Source: Coriaria nepalensis (lineage: Eukaryota > Streptophyta > Magnoliopsida > Cucurbitales > Coriariaceae). From it: 64,000 nucleotides of DNA. The notes under the pieces are model-generated. The model did no database searches. It was not told the DNA's origin and worked only from the letters and a program-made list of their open reading frames with translations. Position 1 is the stretch's first letter. Each line of letters opens with the position of its first letter. Positions 23,697 through 34,700 of this stretch are shown piece by piece. The DNA is taken from the NCBI GenBank assembly GCA_027186245.1, contig CP114498.1:8735001-8799000 (forward strand), read 5' to 3'. A program made the position numbers and the translations under genes.

Positions 23697-25265
23697 ATGG
23701 GTAGCCTCAACTTTGACTGTGAATCCCAAAACCCTTCATCTCTCTCTTCCTCATCCCCTCTCAATATCAATGAATTCAGAAGACAAGGCCACATGATGAT
23801 AGATTTCATAGCAAACTACTATGAAAACGTCGAGAGATATCCCGTCTTAAGCCAAGTCCAACCCAATTATCTGAAGAAAAGCTTACCAAATTCCGCACCA
23901 TGTGATCCTGAACCCATTGAAACCATCCTTGAAGATGTTCAAGCTCATATAATTCCCGGTCTAACCCATTGGCAAAGCCCGAACTTTTTTGGATACTTCC
24001 CCTCAAACGTTAGCACTGCAGGGTTTCTTGGAGAGATGCTTATCTCTAGCCTTAATGTAGTAGGGTTCAGCTGGATTTCTTCACCAGCTGCTACTGAGCT
24101 AGAGAGCATTGTAATGGATTGGTTAGGTCAAATGCTTGAACTTCCAAAATCATTCCTTTTCTCAGGAAATGGAGGTGGGGTCATACAAGGCACTACTTGT
24201 GAAGCAATTCTATGTACTATAGTTGCTGCTAGGGATCACGTGTTGACCCAAATTGGAAGACAAAGCATTGACAAACTAGTAGTTTATGGGTCTGATCAAA
24301 CGCATAGTGCGTTCAAAAAAGCAGCTCAAATTGCTGGGATTCATCCCAATAATATTAGAGCCGTTACTACCAACATATCAACTTCATTCGCGCTTTCTCC
24401 CGAAGTATTACGATCAACAATTTTGTCAGATGTTGAGTCTGGTCTGGTCCCATTGTTCTTATGTTGCACAGTGGGGACGACTTCTACTACAGCTGTTGAT
24501 CCGTTGGGACCGCTATGTGATGTGGCGAAAAGTTTCGGTATGTGGGTTCATGTCGATGCTGCCTATGCAGGGAGTGCTTGCATATGTCCCGAATTTCGGC
24601 ATTTCATTAACGGTTTGGAAAATGCTGATTCCTTTAGTCTTAATACCCATAAATGGCTTTTCACTGCTTTGGATTGTTGCTGTCTTTGGGTTAAGAATCC
24701 AAAGGCACTTATCAAATCTTTATCAACTGATCCTGAGTATTTGAGGAATAAAGCAACTGATTCTAAGCAGGTGGTGGACTACAAAGATTGGCAGATAACA
24801 CTGAGCCGAAAATTTCGTTCGATGAAGTTATGGTTCGTGTTAAGAAGTTATGGGGTTGTCAATTTGAGGAGTTTCTTAAGAAGCCATGTCAGAATGGCTA
24901 AGCTCTTTGAAGGGCTTGTAGCCAGTGATGATAGGTTTGAACTTGTTGTTCGAAGAAATTTCTCTTTGGTTTGTTTTAGAATCTCAAGTCGTGCAATTGA
25001 TGAAGATTATGGCATTGATGTTGTTGATTATGATGTTAGTTTGGAGGAAGACCGTGCGAATCAAGTTAATAGAAAGCTGTTGGAGAGTATTAATGAATCG
25101 GGTAAGGTTTTCATGACTCATGCAGTGGTAAGTGGAATCTTCATGATACGATTTGTCGTTGGTGTATCATTGACGGAAGATCGACATGTTATTATGGCTT
25201 GGAAAGTGGTACAAAAGCATGCAAATGCCTTGCTCGGTGCAAAGCTTCATAAAATGTCTTTTTAA
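23697..25265 (+). CDS. TYDC: Tyrosine decarboxylase, copy 2 (522 aa, intronless)
   Basis: Same enzyme class and length as the copy at 17728. All key positions are kept: His203, Lys319 (NTHKW), Tyr348 (DPEYLRNK) and Ser370 (TLSRKFRS), predicting a tyrosine/DOPA decarboxylase. By eye about 15 residues differ between copies. Eight fall in the first 62 residues (for example CESQNP versus CGPQNA, YLKKSLP versus YLRKRLP) and about five in the last 80 (FMTHAVVSG versus [20 protein letters not shown] versus [11 protein letters not shown]). The middle is almost unchanged, and at DNA level about 614 bp (24241-24854) match copy 1 exactly. The 3' flank is also shared for about 90 bp. This copy keeps the ancestral proximal promoter, with a LINE tail just upstream. 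Confidence 0.93.
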   Translation: MGSLNFDCESQNPSSLSSSSPLNINEFRRQGHMMIDFIANYYENVERYPVLSQVQPNYLKKSLPNSAPCDPEPIETILEDVQAHIIPGLTHWQSPNFFGYFPSNVSTAGFLGEMLISSLNVVGFSWISSPAATELESIVMDWLGQMLELPKSFLFSGNGGGVIQGTTCEAILCTIVAARDHVLTQIGRQSIDKLVVYGSDQTHSAFKKAAQIAGIHPNNIRAVTTNISTSFALSPEVLRSTILSDVESGLVPLFLCCTVGTTSTTAVDPLGPLCDVAKSFGMWVHVDAAYAGSACICPEFRHFINGLENADSFSLNTHKWLFTALDCCCLWVKNPKALIKSLSTDPEYLRNKATDSKQVVDYKDWQITLSRKFRSMKLWFVLRSYGVVNLRSFLRSHVRMAKLFEGLVASDDRFELVVRRNFSLVCFRISSRAIDEDYGIDVVDYDVSLEEDRANQVNRKLLESINESGKVFMTHAVVSGIFMIRFVVGVSLTEDRHVIMAWKVVQKHANALLGAKLHKMSF

Positions 25266-25935
25266 TGTTGGGAATGTCTGTTTGTTTCAAATCATGTCTT
25301 AGTAATCTTATTATGCAATTTCATTCCAATATGCATGGCCGAGGTATTATTTTAGTAAGAGTGTTTTTTTTTTTTGGACTATTAATAAGGAGAATGTGAG
25401 TAATGTCTTAATGTAATAATATTGTGACTAAGGTAAGTTGTTGTCATAATGTAATAATCTTTCTAGTAATTTAAAAGGGTTTTCACATTCTGCCTTGAAA
25501 GAATTCATTTGGTATGTGCATAGAAGTTAAATCAATATAAGATTAAATTATATATTTATGTAATGGTGAAAATTTAAATTCACACCCAAACTCTTGAAAC
25601 ATGTTACGAAGCATCTCGGCCATCAACCAATTATGCTACACATATGATAGTTATCTTAATGTAAACAGCTTTTACACGGGAAGTCTTGTGGGGAATTCCT
25701 TACATGTTTATGTAGCAACTAAACCATATTATATACTACATAGTTAAATCATATTCTTGCGGCCATAATTATTTAATATAGTAAACATACTTCCTATGTA
25801 TTTGAAAATTTCTCAATTTCTTTACATAATTGTGTAGCAACTAAACTATATCACATACTTATTTAGATGTATCAAAATGGGCTCGTTGGCATTGGCACGA
25901 TACGCCTGTTTTGAACCTCTTTAATATAGTTTGGA

Positions 25936-25970
25936 TAGGTCCGACCTATCTATTAGATAGGTCGGACCTA
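25936..25970. repeat. Perfect 16-bp inverted repeat with 3-nt loop
   Basis: Left arm taggtccgacctatct (25936-25951), loop att, right arm agataggtcggaccta (25955-25970). The arms are exact reverse complements. It could be a transposon end or a fold-back relic. No coding context. Confidence 0.8.
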
Positions 25971-26764
25971 AAAATAGAAAATATCATTGGACACTCCTGA
26001 AAGCTCGAAAAGCCTTAAACAGATCCTACACAAGCTTAATAAATTGACTAGTCACAGGCCTTTACATGAGCCTTACGATGGCAGACCAACATGCCATCCC
26101 ATGTAAAGTATACATGCCTTTCAGTTTATTATATGAAGTTTTATTCATCTTTCCATACTGTGATGTTCGTTCAATTTTAGGCATAAAGAATTAATCTTTA
26201 AGTTATTATACTAAAAATAATAATAAAATAAGGTAATTATAAGGAGAGCGTGAGTAAGGAGCTGTACTGCTCTCAGTTAGCATGCGATTGAGCATGAAAA
26301 ATAAGAACAACTCCACAGATGCGTATGCAGACTAGGAAGCTTACATGTAGTAGGTATCAACTTCGAAGCTAAACACATCCAGCTGTGACTTCGCCTAGCA
26401 TAGACAATTTAGGAAGCTTCACTGGGTAGAAAGAAAAATCTCTCACCTCTCCCTAGCCACGCAAAATTCTGGCGAAAACCAAAGATTTCCTTTCATCCTC
26501 CATAATCGAGAATTATTGAAGGTGAAAACAAGAATTCACAAGCTCACATGCTGCAATTTTGATATGTGCAGTCTGAAGCATAGTACACCAATCAAGGGCG
26601 ATTTCTGGTAAGAATCATCATTGCCCTTGTATTCGAAATCTTCAGTTTGTGCATAATATATTGAAAATGAGAGTAGAATGGATGAAGTATAAGAGATTGA
26701 TACAAGATCGAGGTTTAGGCGTCGTAATTAGTTAACAAGGTTTCAAAGACATCAAAATTAAGTG

Positions 26765-26995
26765 CAGAGTCGACGCCTTGACATACTCGATGCCTTAAAA
26801 CTATAGGAATGGGTCTATGGGGTTGATGGGTCGATGCCTCGACACCTCGACATACTCGATGCCTTAAAAATATAGGAATGGGTCTACGGGGTCGAGGGGG
26901 TTAAAGGGTTAATGGATCGACGGGTCGACACCTCGACATACTCGATGCCTTAAAAATAGAGGAAGGGGTCTACATAGTCTACAGGGTCGACGGGG
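26765..26995. repeat. Imperfect tandem repeat (about 70-87 bp unit, three copies)
   Basis: The core gacatactcgatgccttaaa occurs at about 26779, 26852 and 26937, each followed by (a/g)aggaa(t)ggggtcta and cgggtcgac-like words. Copies differ by small indels. Confidence 0.75.
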
Positions 26996-27770
26996 TCTAT
27001 AAGTCGAAATAGACTATAATAGCAATAATACCTTAAATTAAGCTACTTAAAAGTCAGATTAGAACTCGAAAGAGTGATATGAAAGTGTAGTTTAGCATAT
27101 TTAAATAATTGAATTGTATTTGACATACCTAATGATAGTGTTATCCATCTTTACATGTTTTGATGTTTAGAACCATCAGAGGAGCATCATTCCACTACAT
27201 CTGGGGTTTGAACAGAGTAGAACCAGCGGAGGCTGAACATGAATGATAATTACAATATGTTAGTTTTCAATGGTTTTAAATTAAACAAAAGATGCTTATG
27301 CGATTTCATGGCATTTATTCTATATACTAGTTTCTGAAAGTTATTGAATTGAAATGAAAATTTCACGAATATATGTTTTGTATACTGCTTTATGAAAGTG
27401 CTTAGATTGAGATAATGATTTCATGAATATATGTCTTATGTTTGGTACACTATGTTTTATTTGGATTTGAAGTGCATAAAGTTTATGATGGGACCACATT
27501 CCAACATTGGGTTTGTTGGACTATGTGCACATAGTATATGTTATTAGATTATGAATACAGTAAAAGGAGAATTACTCATGTAGATATCATCCCACAGGTG
27601 GAGGAAACAATAGTGAGACGTTAACATCCTGGCCTCTCATATTTAACTTCTTGTGAAAGTGTTAATGAGAGCAAAATGTCACAAGGGCCACCTTTTTAAT
27701 CTCAAGTGGGAGCAAAAGTAAGACTAAGCTCATGAGCTTATTATCCTAGGTCGCAAGGGCCACCTTTTTT

Positions 27771-27792
27771 CTAGCGACAAAACCGTCGCTAG
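27771..27792. repeat. Short perfect hairpin, 8-bp arms
   Basis: ctagcgac and gtcgctag flank a 6-nt loop (aaaacc). A further gcgac word lies downstream (about 27834). It resembles the inner repeats of some plant non-autonomous transposons. Confidence 0.45.
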
Positions 27793-28897
27793 AATTGAGA
27801 CAGCGATAGGTTCTTTGCCCCTGCAGGATGGAGCGACAAAAGTTTATACTCGTGAAGAAAGACCCGTAATAAATGTAGGTTTAGGTCTATAAGCAGAGAC
27901 AATTGCCCTATGAAGCAAAAAAATTATGGATAGGTATCCCACATCTGAACTGAAGGGGGTCACCTCTTGAATCATATACTTACTAATTTAATGAATTATA
28001 TAGATTCGCTGATTTTTTTTATGATGTTTTTAGTTATGTGAATAAGTATAATTATTTTTAAGATATATGCTTAAGATTTGAATTACGAATTATCCGATTC
28101 AGTAATTTCACAGAAAGTATGTGAATCTATACTATTTTATGCAAGTGCATGATTTGAGATAGTTTTGATGAATTACATTTTTACCGGTTTTAAACTTATA
28201 ACATGTTGTAGTTATCTCTAACTGAGTTTTATATTCATTCCTCTTTTTGTTGAAAATTTTTCAAATTAGAGAAGGTAGAATCCTTTAGAAGAATTACACG
28301 TCGGTTGTCCATTCGCTCTTTGGGTCACATCCTATCTAGTGGACTCATTATTTTGCAGGTGAACATAACTGTATAAAAGGTTAAATGATGTACAAAACAA
28401 TAGATGTAAAGTTTTGTATATACAAGCCTTACCTTAGCTAATATGTTTAGCATAGATTTGTACACGGTTGCTGACTTTTACATGTTGAATATATGGATTG
28501 TAAATCCTAGCCTTATGATGAGTGGAAAATCTTGAGTTAGATGTATCCCACCGATACTAACATTAGAAAGTAAGTAAGAAAGAGACTTATGAGGATTACG
28601 TGACTGCAGATTCCTCGTATCCTAACTTCAGATATCTTCGATTACGTAGTTCTCATGCCGATCACAGATCCAATAAATCAGGTCGTGACAATTGTACCTA
28701 GAGGCTTGTAAGGATTTTGTGACTGTAGATTCATCATATCCTGTTTCTAAGGTATGTACCCGGCATATACATATGTATTGGGTTAGGCGTGTAATGCGGG
28801 CCGTACCAAACCTAAATTGCACTGCATAAACGGGCTCACAGGCCGGCCTAATAAGCCCGCACCATTTTAGCACCTCTATGAATATCAAATGTAGTAA

Positions 28898-28966
28898 CAT
28901 GCTTCCAACGTATGTGAAAATTTTCTCAATTTCCACGGTATAAATGACATGTCAATAGTGGGTGGA
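28898..28966. repeat. Dispersed block marking TyDC unit borders (copy C)
   Basis: Shares gtgaaaattttctc, atttccacggta and gacatgtcaatag with 22071-22131. It marks the probable left border of the third TyDC unit. Confidence 0.55.
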
Positions 28967-30300
28967 GGTATCTATCTGTTTATCTAATATCTATTATATA
29001 GTATTGTTAGTGCTTAATTGGTATGATTAATATGTACCTCTTCTATTTGTAACTGTATAAATTATTGGATGTTTGTTAATTTAATATATACATAGTATCA
29101 TAACAGTCTCACGCTTTAAACATGTGGAATTCTTATATGATGAGGAAAATGAGATAAAATCAATTCATAACAAGAAATGAAGAATGGGAAACCTGAGCAA
29201 CGTGCTCAGTATTTCATAATATTAAAGTCGAATAATCTAAATCTACTTTTTATGGATGTTTACATTGAGTAGTATTTAAAGGGTAATTTGAGGCACTTTT
29301 CAAGCACTAGAATTAAAGAAAGACTACTACTATCAAAACATTAAATAAGACTTAAGAAATATGAAAGATTTTTAGAAAAAATAAAAAGACTTGATAATAA
29401 TTTGAAACAAGTAAATAAGGATGAAAATTCGTTCGAGTAGCCCAACTTGACATTTTTTGAGTAATTATACCATAATTTACTCTAAAAAAAAAAAAAGATT
29501 CTAAATTCATGTCGCAAGATGCGTTGCATCATCATTGCATGAAAAGTTCTTTTTCTACGACATGTTTTTATAGAATTCATAGGTTAACATTACTTTCCAA
29601 AAAAAAAAAAAATCATTGTCTGAAACATGTCGCTCTGCTATATGATACTCCAACGACAAACGGAATCACATACATCCTATTAAAATAATTTATTTTTATT
29701 TTTTTCAAATTTATAAAAATAAATTTGCAACTTCTTCTTCTTTACAAAATTTTGCAGATTTTCCATTTCCCTACTACACCATGATATTATCAACTAATCC
29801 AGAAGGTGAAAGTCTGAAACAAACCAAAGAGAAATATAAATACCACCCTCTGGTTGTTGCTTATATAATCATCGTGAGAATCATGGGATTGTTTGATCCA
29901 GAAGAAGTGGGCCTATTTTCTCCATTGATGAACGATCAAGTTGATCCAGAAGAAGTGGGACCATGTGTTTTAAAAACGTTTTTTTTGTATTTCAAAATAT
30001 GAAGGAAAAAGTGGCCAAAAATTAACGATAAGGGCATTTTGGGCACCGATTTTGTGTCGGACGTTTTTTAAAAATACGTTTTTGAGAAAGTGACCAAAAA
30101 CGTATCTTAAAACATAATTTTGGGGAAGTTTTTTGAGCAATTTTATAATTTCAGGAGTATTATATATTTTCATTCTTGTACTACCATTTTATGCTGTTCA
30201 ATTTTAGAGATTTTAAATTCAAATTCAGGGTCAAATACTCCAGCTACCTTTTCTTCACGTTGTTTTCCCAATTTCCCTCCAACCTGTAAAACCCACACAA
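28967..30300. other. Upstream part of the third TyDC unit
   Basis: AT-rich. From about 29880 it resembles 16860-16960 upstream of copy 1, and 29970-30060 resembles 23025-23105 upstream of copy 2 (aaaaacgttttttt, ttcaaaatatgaa, aagggcattt). It therefore carries pieces seen in both other units. No gene of its own is supported. Confidence 0.5.
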
Positions 30301-31000
30301 TGGGTAGGTAAACTAACTTCAACATTGACAATGAATCCGACAACTACTTCATCTCTATTTTCCTCATCCCCTCTCAATATCAATGGATTCAGAAGATGTC
30401 AGGCCCGGACACATGATGATAGATTTCATATCAATTACCACTACGAAAACGTGGAGCCATTTTCTCCATAGTGAAACCGGTCAAGTTTCATTGAAGAGAG
30501 AGGCAGGAAGGTGCAATCATAAGAAATGAACAATATTAAAAGCATTGAACCAAATCCAATTTGCACAAACCATGCACAGTGTGCACGTGATAATTGACCA
30601 TACATAACCCCCTTCCCATCCACATATTTAAACGGAATCCCTATGCACTGTAGTTGCTGCTAGGGATCATACGTTAAGCCAAATTGGGAGAGAAAATATC
30701 GACAAACTAGTAATTTATGGGTCTGATCAAACGCATAGTGCGTTCAAAAAAGCAGCTCAAATTGCTGGGATTCATCCCAATAATATTAGAGCTGTTACTA
30801 CAAACATATCAACTTCGTTCGCGCTTTCTCCCGACGTATTATGACCAATAATTTTGTCAGGTGTTAGAGTCTGGTCTGGTCCCATTGTTCTTATGTTGCA
30901 CTGTGGGGACGACTTCTACTACGGCTGTTGATCCGTTTGACCCCTATGTGATGTGGTGAAAAGTTTCGGCACGTGAGTTCATGTTGATGCTCCTTATGAT
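30301..31000 (+). pseudogene. Degraded third tyrosine decarboxylase unit
   Basis: Three TyDC-derived pieces in order. First, a 5' coding relic (30301-30480, starting atgggtag) like the one before copy 1. Second, a promoter piece (about 30545-30645: accaaatccaatttgcacaa, cacgtgataattgacc, atatttaaacgg) matching copy 2. Third, joined directly to that promoter, coding sequence from about codon 171 (ctatgcactgtagttgctgc) to about codon 289 (ttcatgttgatgct). Codons 1-170 are thus deleted between promoter and body. The third piece has a CGA-to-TGA stop after SPDVL (30841-30843), a 1-base insertion soon after (ggtgttagagtc) and small deletions near DPF. It stops before the PLP lysine, so no enzyme can be made. 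Confidence 0.88.
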
Positions 31001-31750
31001 AAATTGATGAAACTAATAATTTTTTTTCCTAAAATATTTTATACACAAAGACGGCACTCTTAATTTATAAATTAAGTGGAGATCGTAGAATTTAATAAAC
31101 AATCGATATTTCATGATCAAAGTGGAGGTATTATTTGTAATAACGATTCTTATATATTATATTAACAATTGAAATATGATAGAAAGAAAATATCTAGAAT
31201 TTCTTTCTATACCTTAAAATTTCATTGGACCCAGAAATATGACCCGGAAAAATCTTTTGGTAAAAAAGAATCTTTTTGACAGGGTTTGTTTTTTTCTCAT
31301 CATACATATGACCTGGAAAAATCTTTTGGTCAAAAGAATCTTTTAGACAGGGTTTGTTTTTTTCTCATCATACATATGACCAGCTACCTTACTTTTCTGC
31401 ATTACGCACACTGACACATTGACAATGTTTTTATTTGGGTTTTCTGGACCATTATTGAGCAGTAAACAAGCATATTGACAACGTTTTTTGCTCCAACCAG
31501 ATGCACTCTACAAGACATAGAACTCGAGGTTATCTCGCAACAAAATGACAGAGGAACCACAGAAAGAAACATAGTTTGTGTCACTATAAACTCATCTTCT
31601 ATGAAGACAGTAACTACTATACGTTTCTTCTATTAACAAAAATTGCCCGTATTATGAAAAAATCAAAGGTAAGTTGAAGCACTGCTTTTGCACAAAAAGC
31701 TTCTCGCACTGAAATCCCAGAATGAAGCCTAAAGAATAGTGAATTCAACA
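31001..31750. other. Intergenic DNA at the array's right border
   Basis: Contains the 69-bp tandem duplication (31237-31380) and the likely 3' UTR of the minus-strand RLT3 gene in its right part. Nothing coding is supported. Confidence 0.5.
31237..31380. repeat. Tandem direct repeat, period about 69 bp, two copies
   Basis: atatgacc(c/t)ggaaaaatc begins at 31237 and 31306, and a third partial start atatgac is at 31374. Both units contain agaatcttt, gacagggtttg and tttttctcatcatac. High similarity implies a recent duplication. Confidence 0.85.
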
Positions 31751-31755
31751 TTTGT

Positions 31756-34700
31756 CTATTGCTTTGTAAAAAGCCGCTTCCCTGAAATGGAAATAAGAGT
31801 CGAAAACCGAAAATATAATGTTAAGCACACTACTTCAGCATATAAAGTCATGAGCAATTAGAAAACGGAATATGCTTTTTACCTCTGCCATGGATTTGCA
31901 GCTGCTTTTTTTCATTATGTATTCTTTGTATGTAGGGAGCAAGTAATGTATCCAATTTCACCATCCAGAGTGCGATTGCAGAAGAAGTTTGGGGCAAAGA
32001 TGGGAAGGAGGTAAAAATTTCTTCAACTGCTTCTAAAGAAGAACCAGCCTGCTGAAAGTCAGATTGACATAGCCAGTCAACATTGATGGCACCCACAAAA
32101 TCAGTGAGAACCTGTTTACATTTAACAAAGTAGAGTGGATAAAATATTTTATTCACACAAAGAAATGGCGATTGAAAAAAAAAATCGAAAAATAAAAAAC
32201 CTGAGAAAGCTCTGTTAAAGATGAGGTCCGTCTAAGTCGATTGACCCATAGCTTATGGGCCGACTTTGTCCAAGCTCCAACTAAAGCATCTTCTGGCATA
32301 ACGGACTGCCCCCCAAAAAAAAAAATGTAAGCACAATAAAAAATGTAAAAGACATGCAAGATTAAAAATGTAAATAAAATTGAAACATCCAAATACCTCA
32401 ATTGCATGAGTTGCGGCTTTTAGTGATTGCAATTGAGAGCATAGGACCTTATGATCTGGAAATGTAGCACAAGTTTCCTCTTTCTCTGTACAAGTTGCAG
32501 AATGGATGGCGTACCTTTCATCCAGATCGAAATCAAGTTCAAATGTAGTATGGCAAATCTTACAATGCCTCTCATCTCTCCAATACAAATCGTGACAGCT
32601 TTCACATCTAGCAAGTGAATCCATGTAGGACCTTTTACCGTATTTAACTGCATTGAGATCGGAGTAAAAAAAGCTCCATATCCATGAATCAAATGCCTGA
32701 ATGTGGCTCCATTTTTCCCTTTTTTCTTTTTCCTTCATTCCAATTTCCACAACTCTAGAACCGGATAGTGACTGGGAGGTCTCTGTCAGATAAAGGCTGT
32801 TGTCTACATCAGACACAGGAGAAGAACTGCATTCTCTAACCATATCCAACTCAGACAGGTCGGAATTTGTTTGCTCTCTAATCAGAGTACACGCAATTTC
32901 AGTTGACATCGCTTCACATAGAAATGCTTTCCGCTTCTCTAGAGATTTGATGAGAAAAGCCTCTCTCTTACCTCTGTCATCCAACACTGATAACAACTCA
33001 CACAAGCCCTGCATTAGGATTAAAGAACACAAAACAAAAAATAGTTCAAGAAATGCATCAGTGGTAATAAGAGTTACAGAAGAAAACCACTTCACGCTTT
33101 TGTTACGTCACCTCTTTAGAGTCTATCACTTCCCAATGACCATCCTCAGAGGATTCAAAATAGACCCTCCTGTGCCCTGGATCAAATGCATTACAAGGGC
33201 CCAAGAAAATCCAGTATCTATTGTATCTACGGTCAGAACCCAGGAACAGAGACAGCATAGGATGCAAGTCAGTTCCATTATTTGTTTCGTCTACAGTCTT
33301 CTCTTTGCTATTGGATTTTTTATTTATGTGGAACTTTGTAATTGATGTTGATGAATCAACGGGGTGACGGTCAAATGAAGTGTACCCTTCTTTTCCAGTA
33401 TGTGAATGCCCAACACTGGTTATCATTTGCCTTGACCAATTATGTTGATTCACTGATGACCTCTTAATTTTTGCTCCAGAACCATGATAATGGCCACCAG
33501 GAACATATTCAACAATTGCAGATGGACCCTATTGAAACAACAGTAAATGAGAATCAAGAACTTAAATTATAAAACAAAGTATCAATGGATTAAGTGATCA
33601 TTAAAAATAATATTTTCCATGCCAAGATGTTTATAAATTACCTCTACTCTAATACTGGATCCATCGGAAAGAAGATCAATAAGAGCTACCAGTGCATTCA
33701 ACTTCTCTTCAATACTTAAATCTGAGTATTCACCCTCCATCAATCCTAACAACCATGGTTCTCCAGGATGACTCACATCAATTTCACTGGACAAAGTAAG
33801 GCTATTACTTTTGGTTTTCTGACCCTTTGATTTTTGTGGATTCAAGGATTGTGAATCACAATCTGAATCACCAGCACTCCCACATAAGAAAAAATCAGTA
33901 GGAACATCTTCAACACTTCCAGAGTCAGAGTCTGACTGAGATTCATCAGCCTCCATGGCTGCAGGATTGATACGGAGACGATATGCGGATGATGAAATCT
34001 TCTCAAATAAAGTGACATCACTTGAAAGAGTGGAACATATTAGAATCTCCAATTCTTCAGTAGTGCTGACAATATTCAGTTCAACAATCTGCGACATCCT
34101 TGCAAGATCAGAAATGCGTATCCCATTGTTTCCTTCCTCTAACAAGATGCTAAAAAGATCACCCTTCAAAGTTCCAAGACGTAATCCATACTTCTCCATC
34201 AAAAGAGTCTCCCTGGAAGGAGTTTCCCTCTGCATCACACCTTGCTTGGGGCCGAAACCAGCTGCAAGCAATACTTGACGCAGTATTTCTATCCATGTTA
34301 GGGGATTAAGAGATCTCTTCCAAATCTCCAGAGCAACTTCTTGGTTTTCAAGTGAGTGAATTAAGGCAAGAAACTTGCAAGATTTGCTCAATTGAGGTAA
34401 ATATCCACTACTAACTTCTGCTTCGACATCAGCTAAAAGGAGTTTGAGAAGGGCCACATGAATCTTTCCAAGCAACAATGAGTCCTGCATGTAACAGATA
34501 TATGAAAACAACAAAAGGTGAACCTCATGAATAGTTAAAATTGATAAGAGAGATAAGAGAAAAGGAAAAATTAAAGGGTATTAAATAGAGCTGAGCGAGC
34601 TCCATAAAGATGCATAATATACAGCTAGATCAGAGATAGGATTTGACCTTTTCATGCAATGCCTGAGCAAACTCATCGATGCTGAAGGGGCATATATCTA

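Larger units (their letters stand above)
25370..28895. other. Repeat-rich spacer between TyDC units 2 and 3
   Basis: About 3.5 kb with no supportable gene. It contains a perfect 35-bp palindrome (25936-25970), a tandem cluster rich in TCGAC words (26765-26995), a short hairpin (27771-27792), and a repeated word caagggccaccttttt (about 27678 and 27754). Sequence from about 28780 to 28870 is rich in GGGC/GCCC words of a type common in plant transposons. The whole block looks like decayed mobile DNA of unknown class. Confidence 0.5.

Noticed and set aside
32800..33345. 181-codon plus-strand frame
   Set aside because: Antisense across two RLT3 exons and an intron; no protein-like features.
33955..34278. 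107-codon plus-strand frame
   Set aside because: Antisense to RLT3 exon 9.
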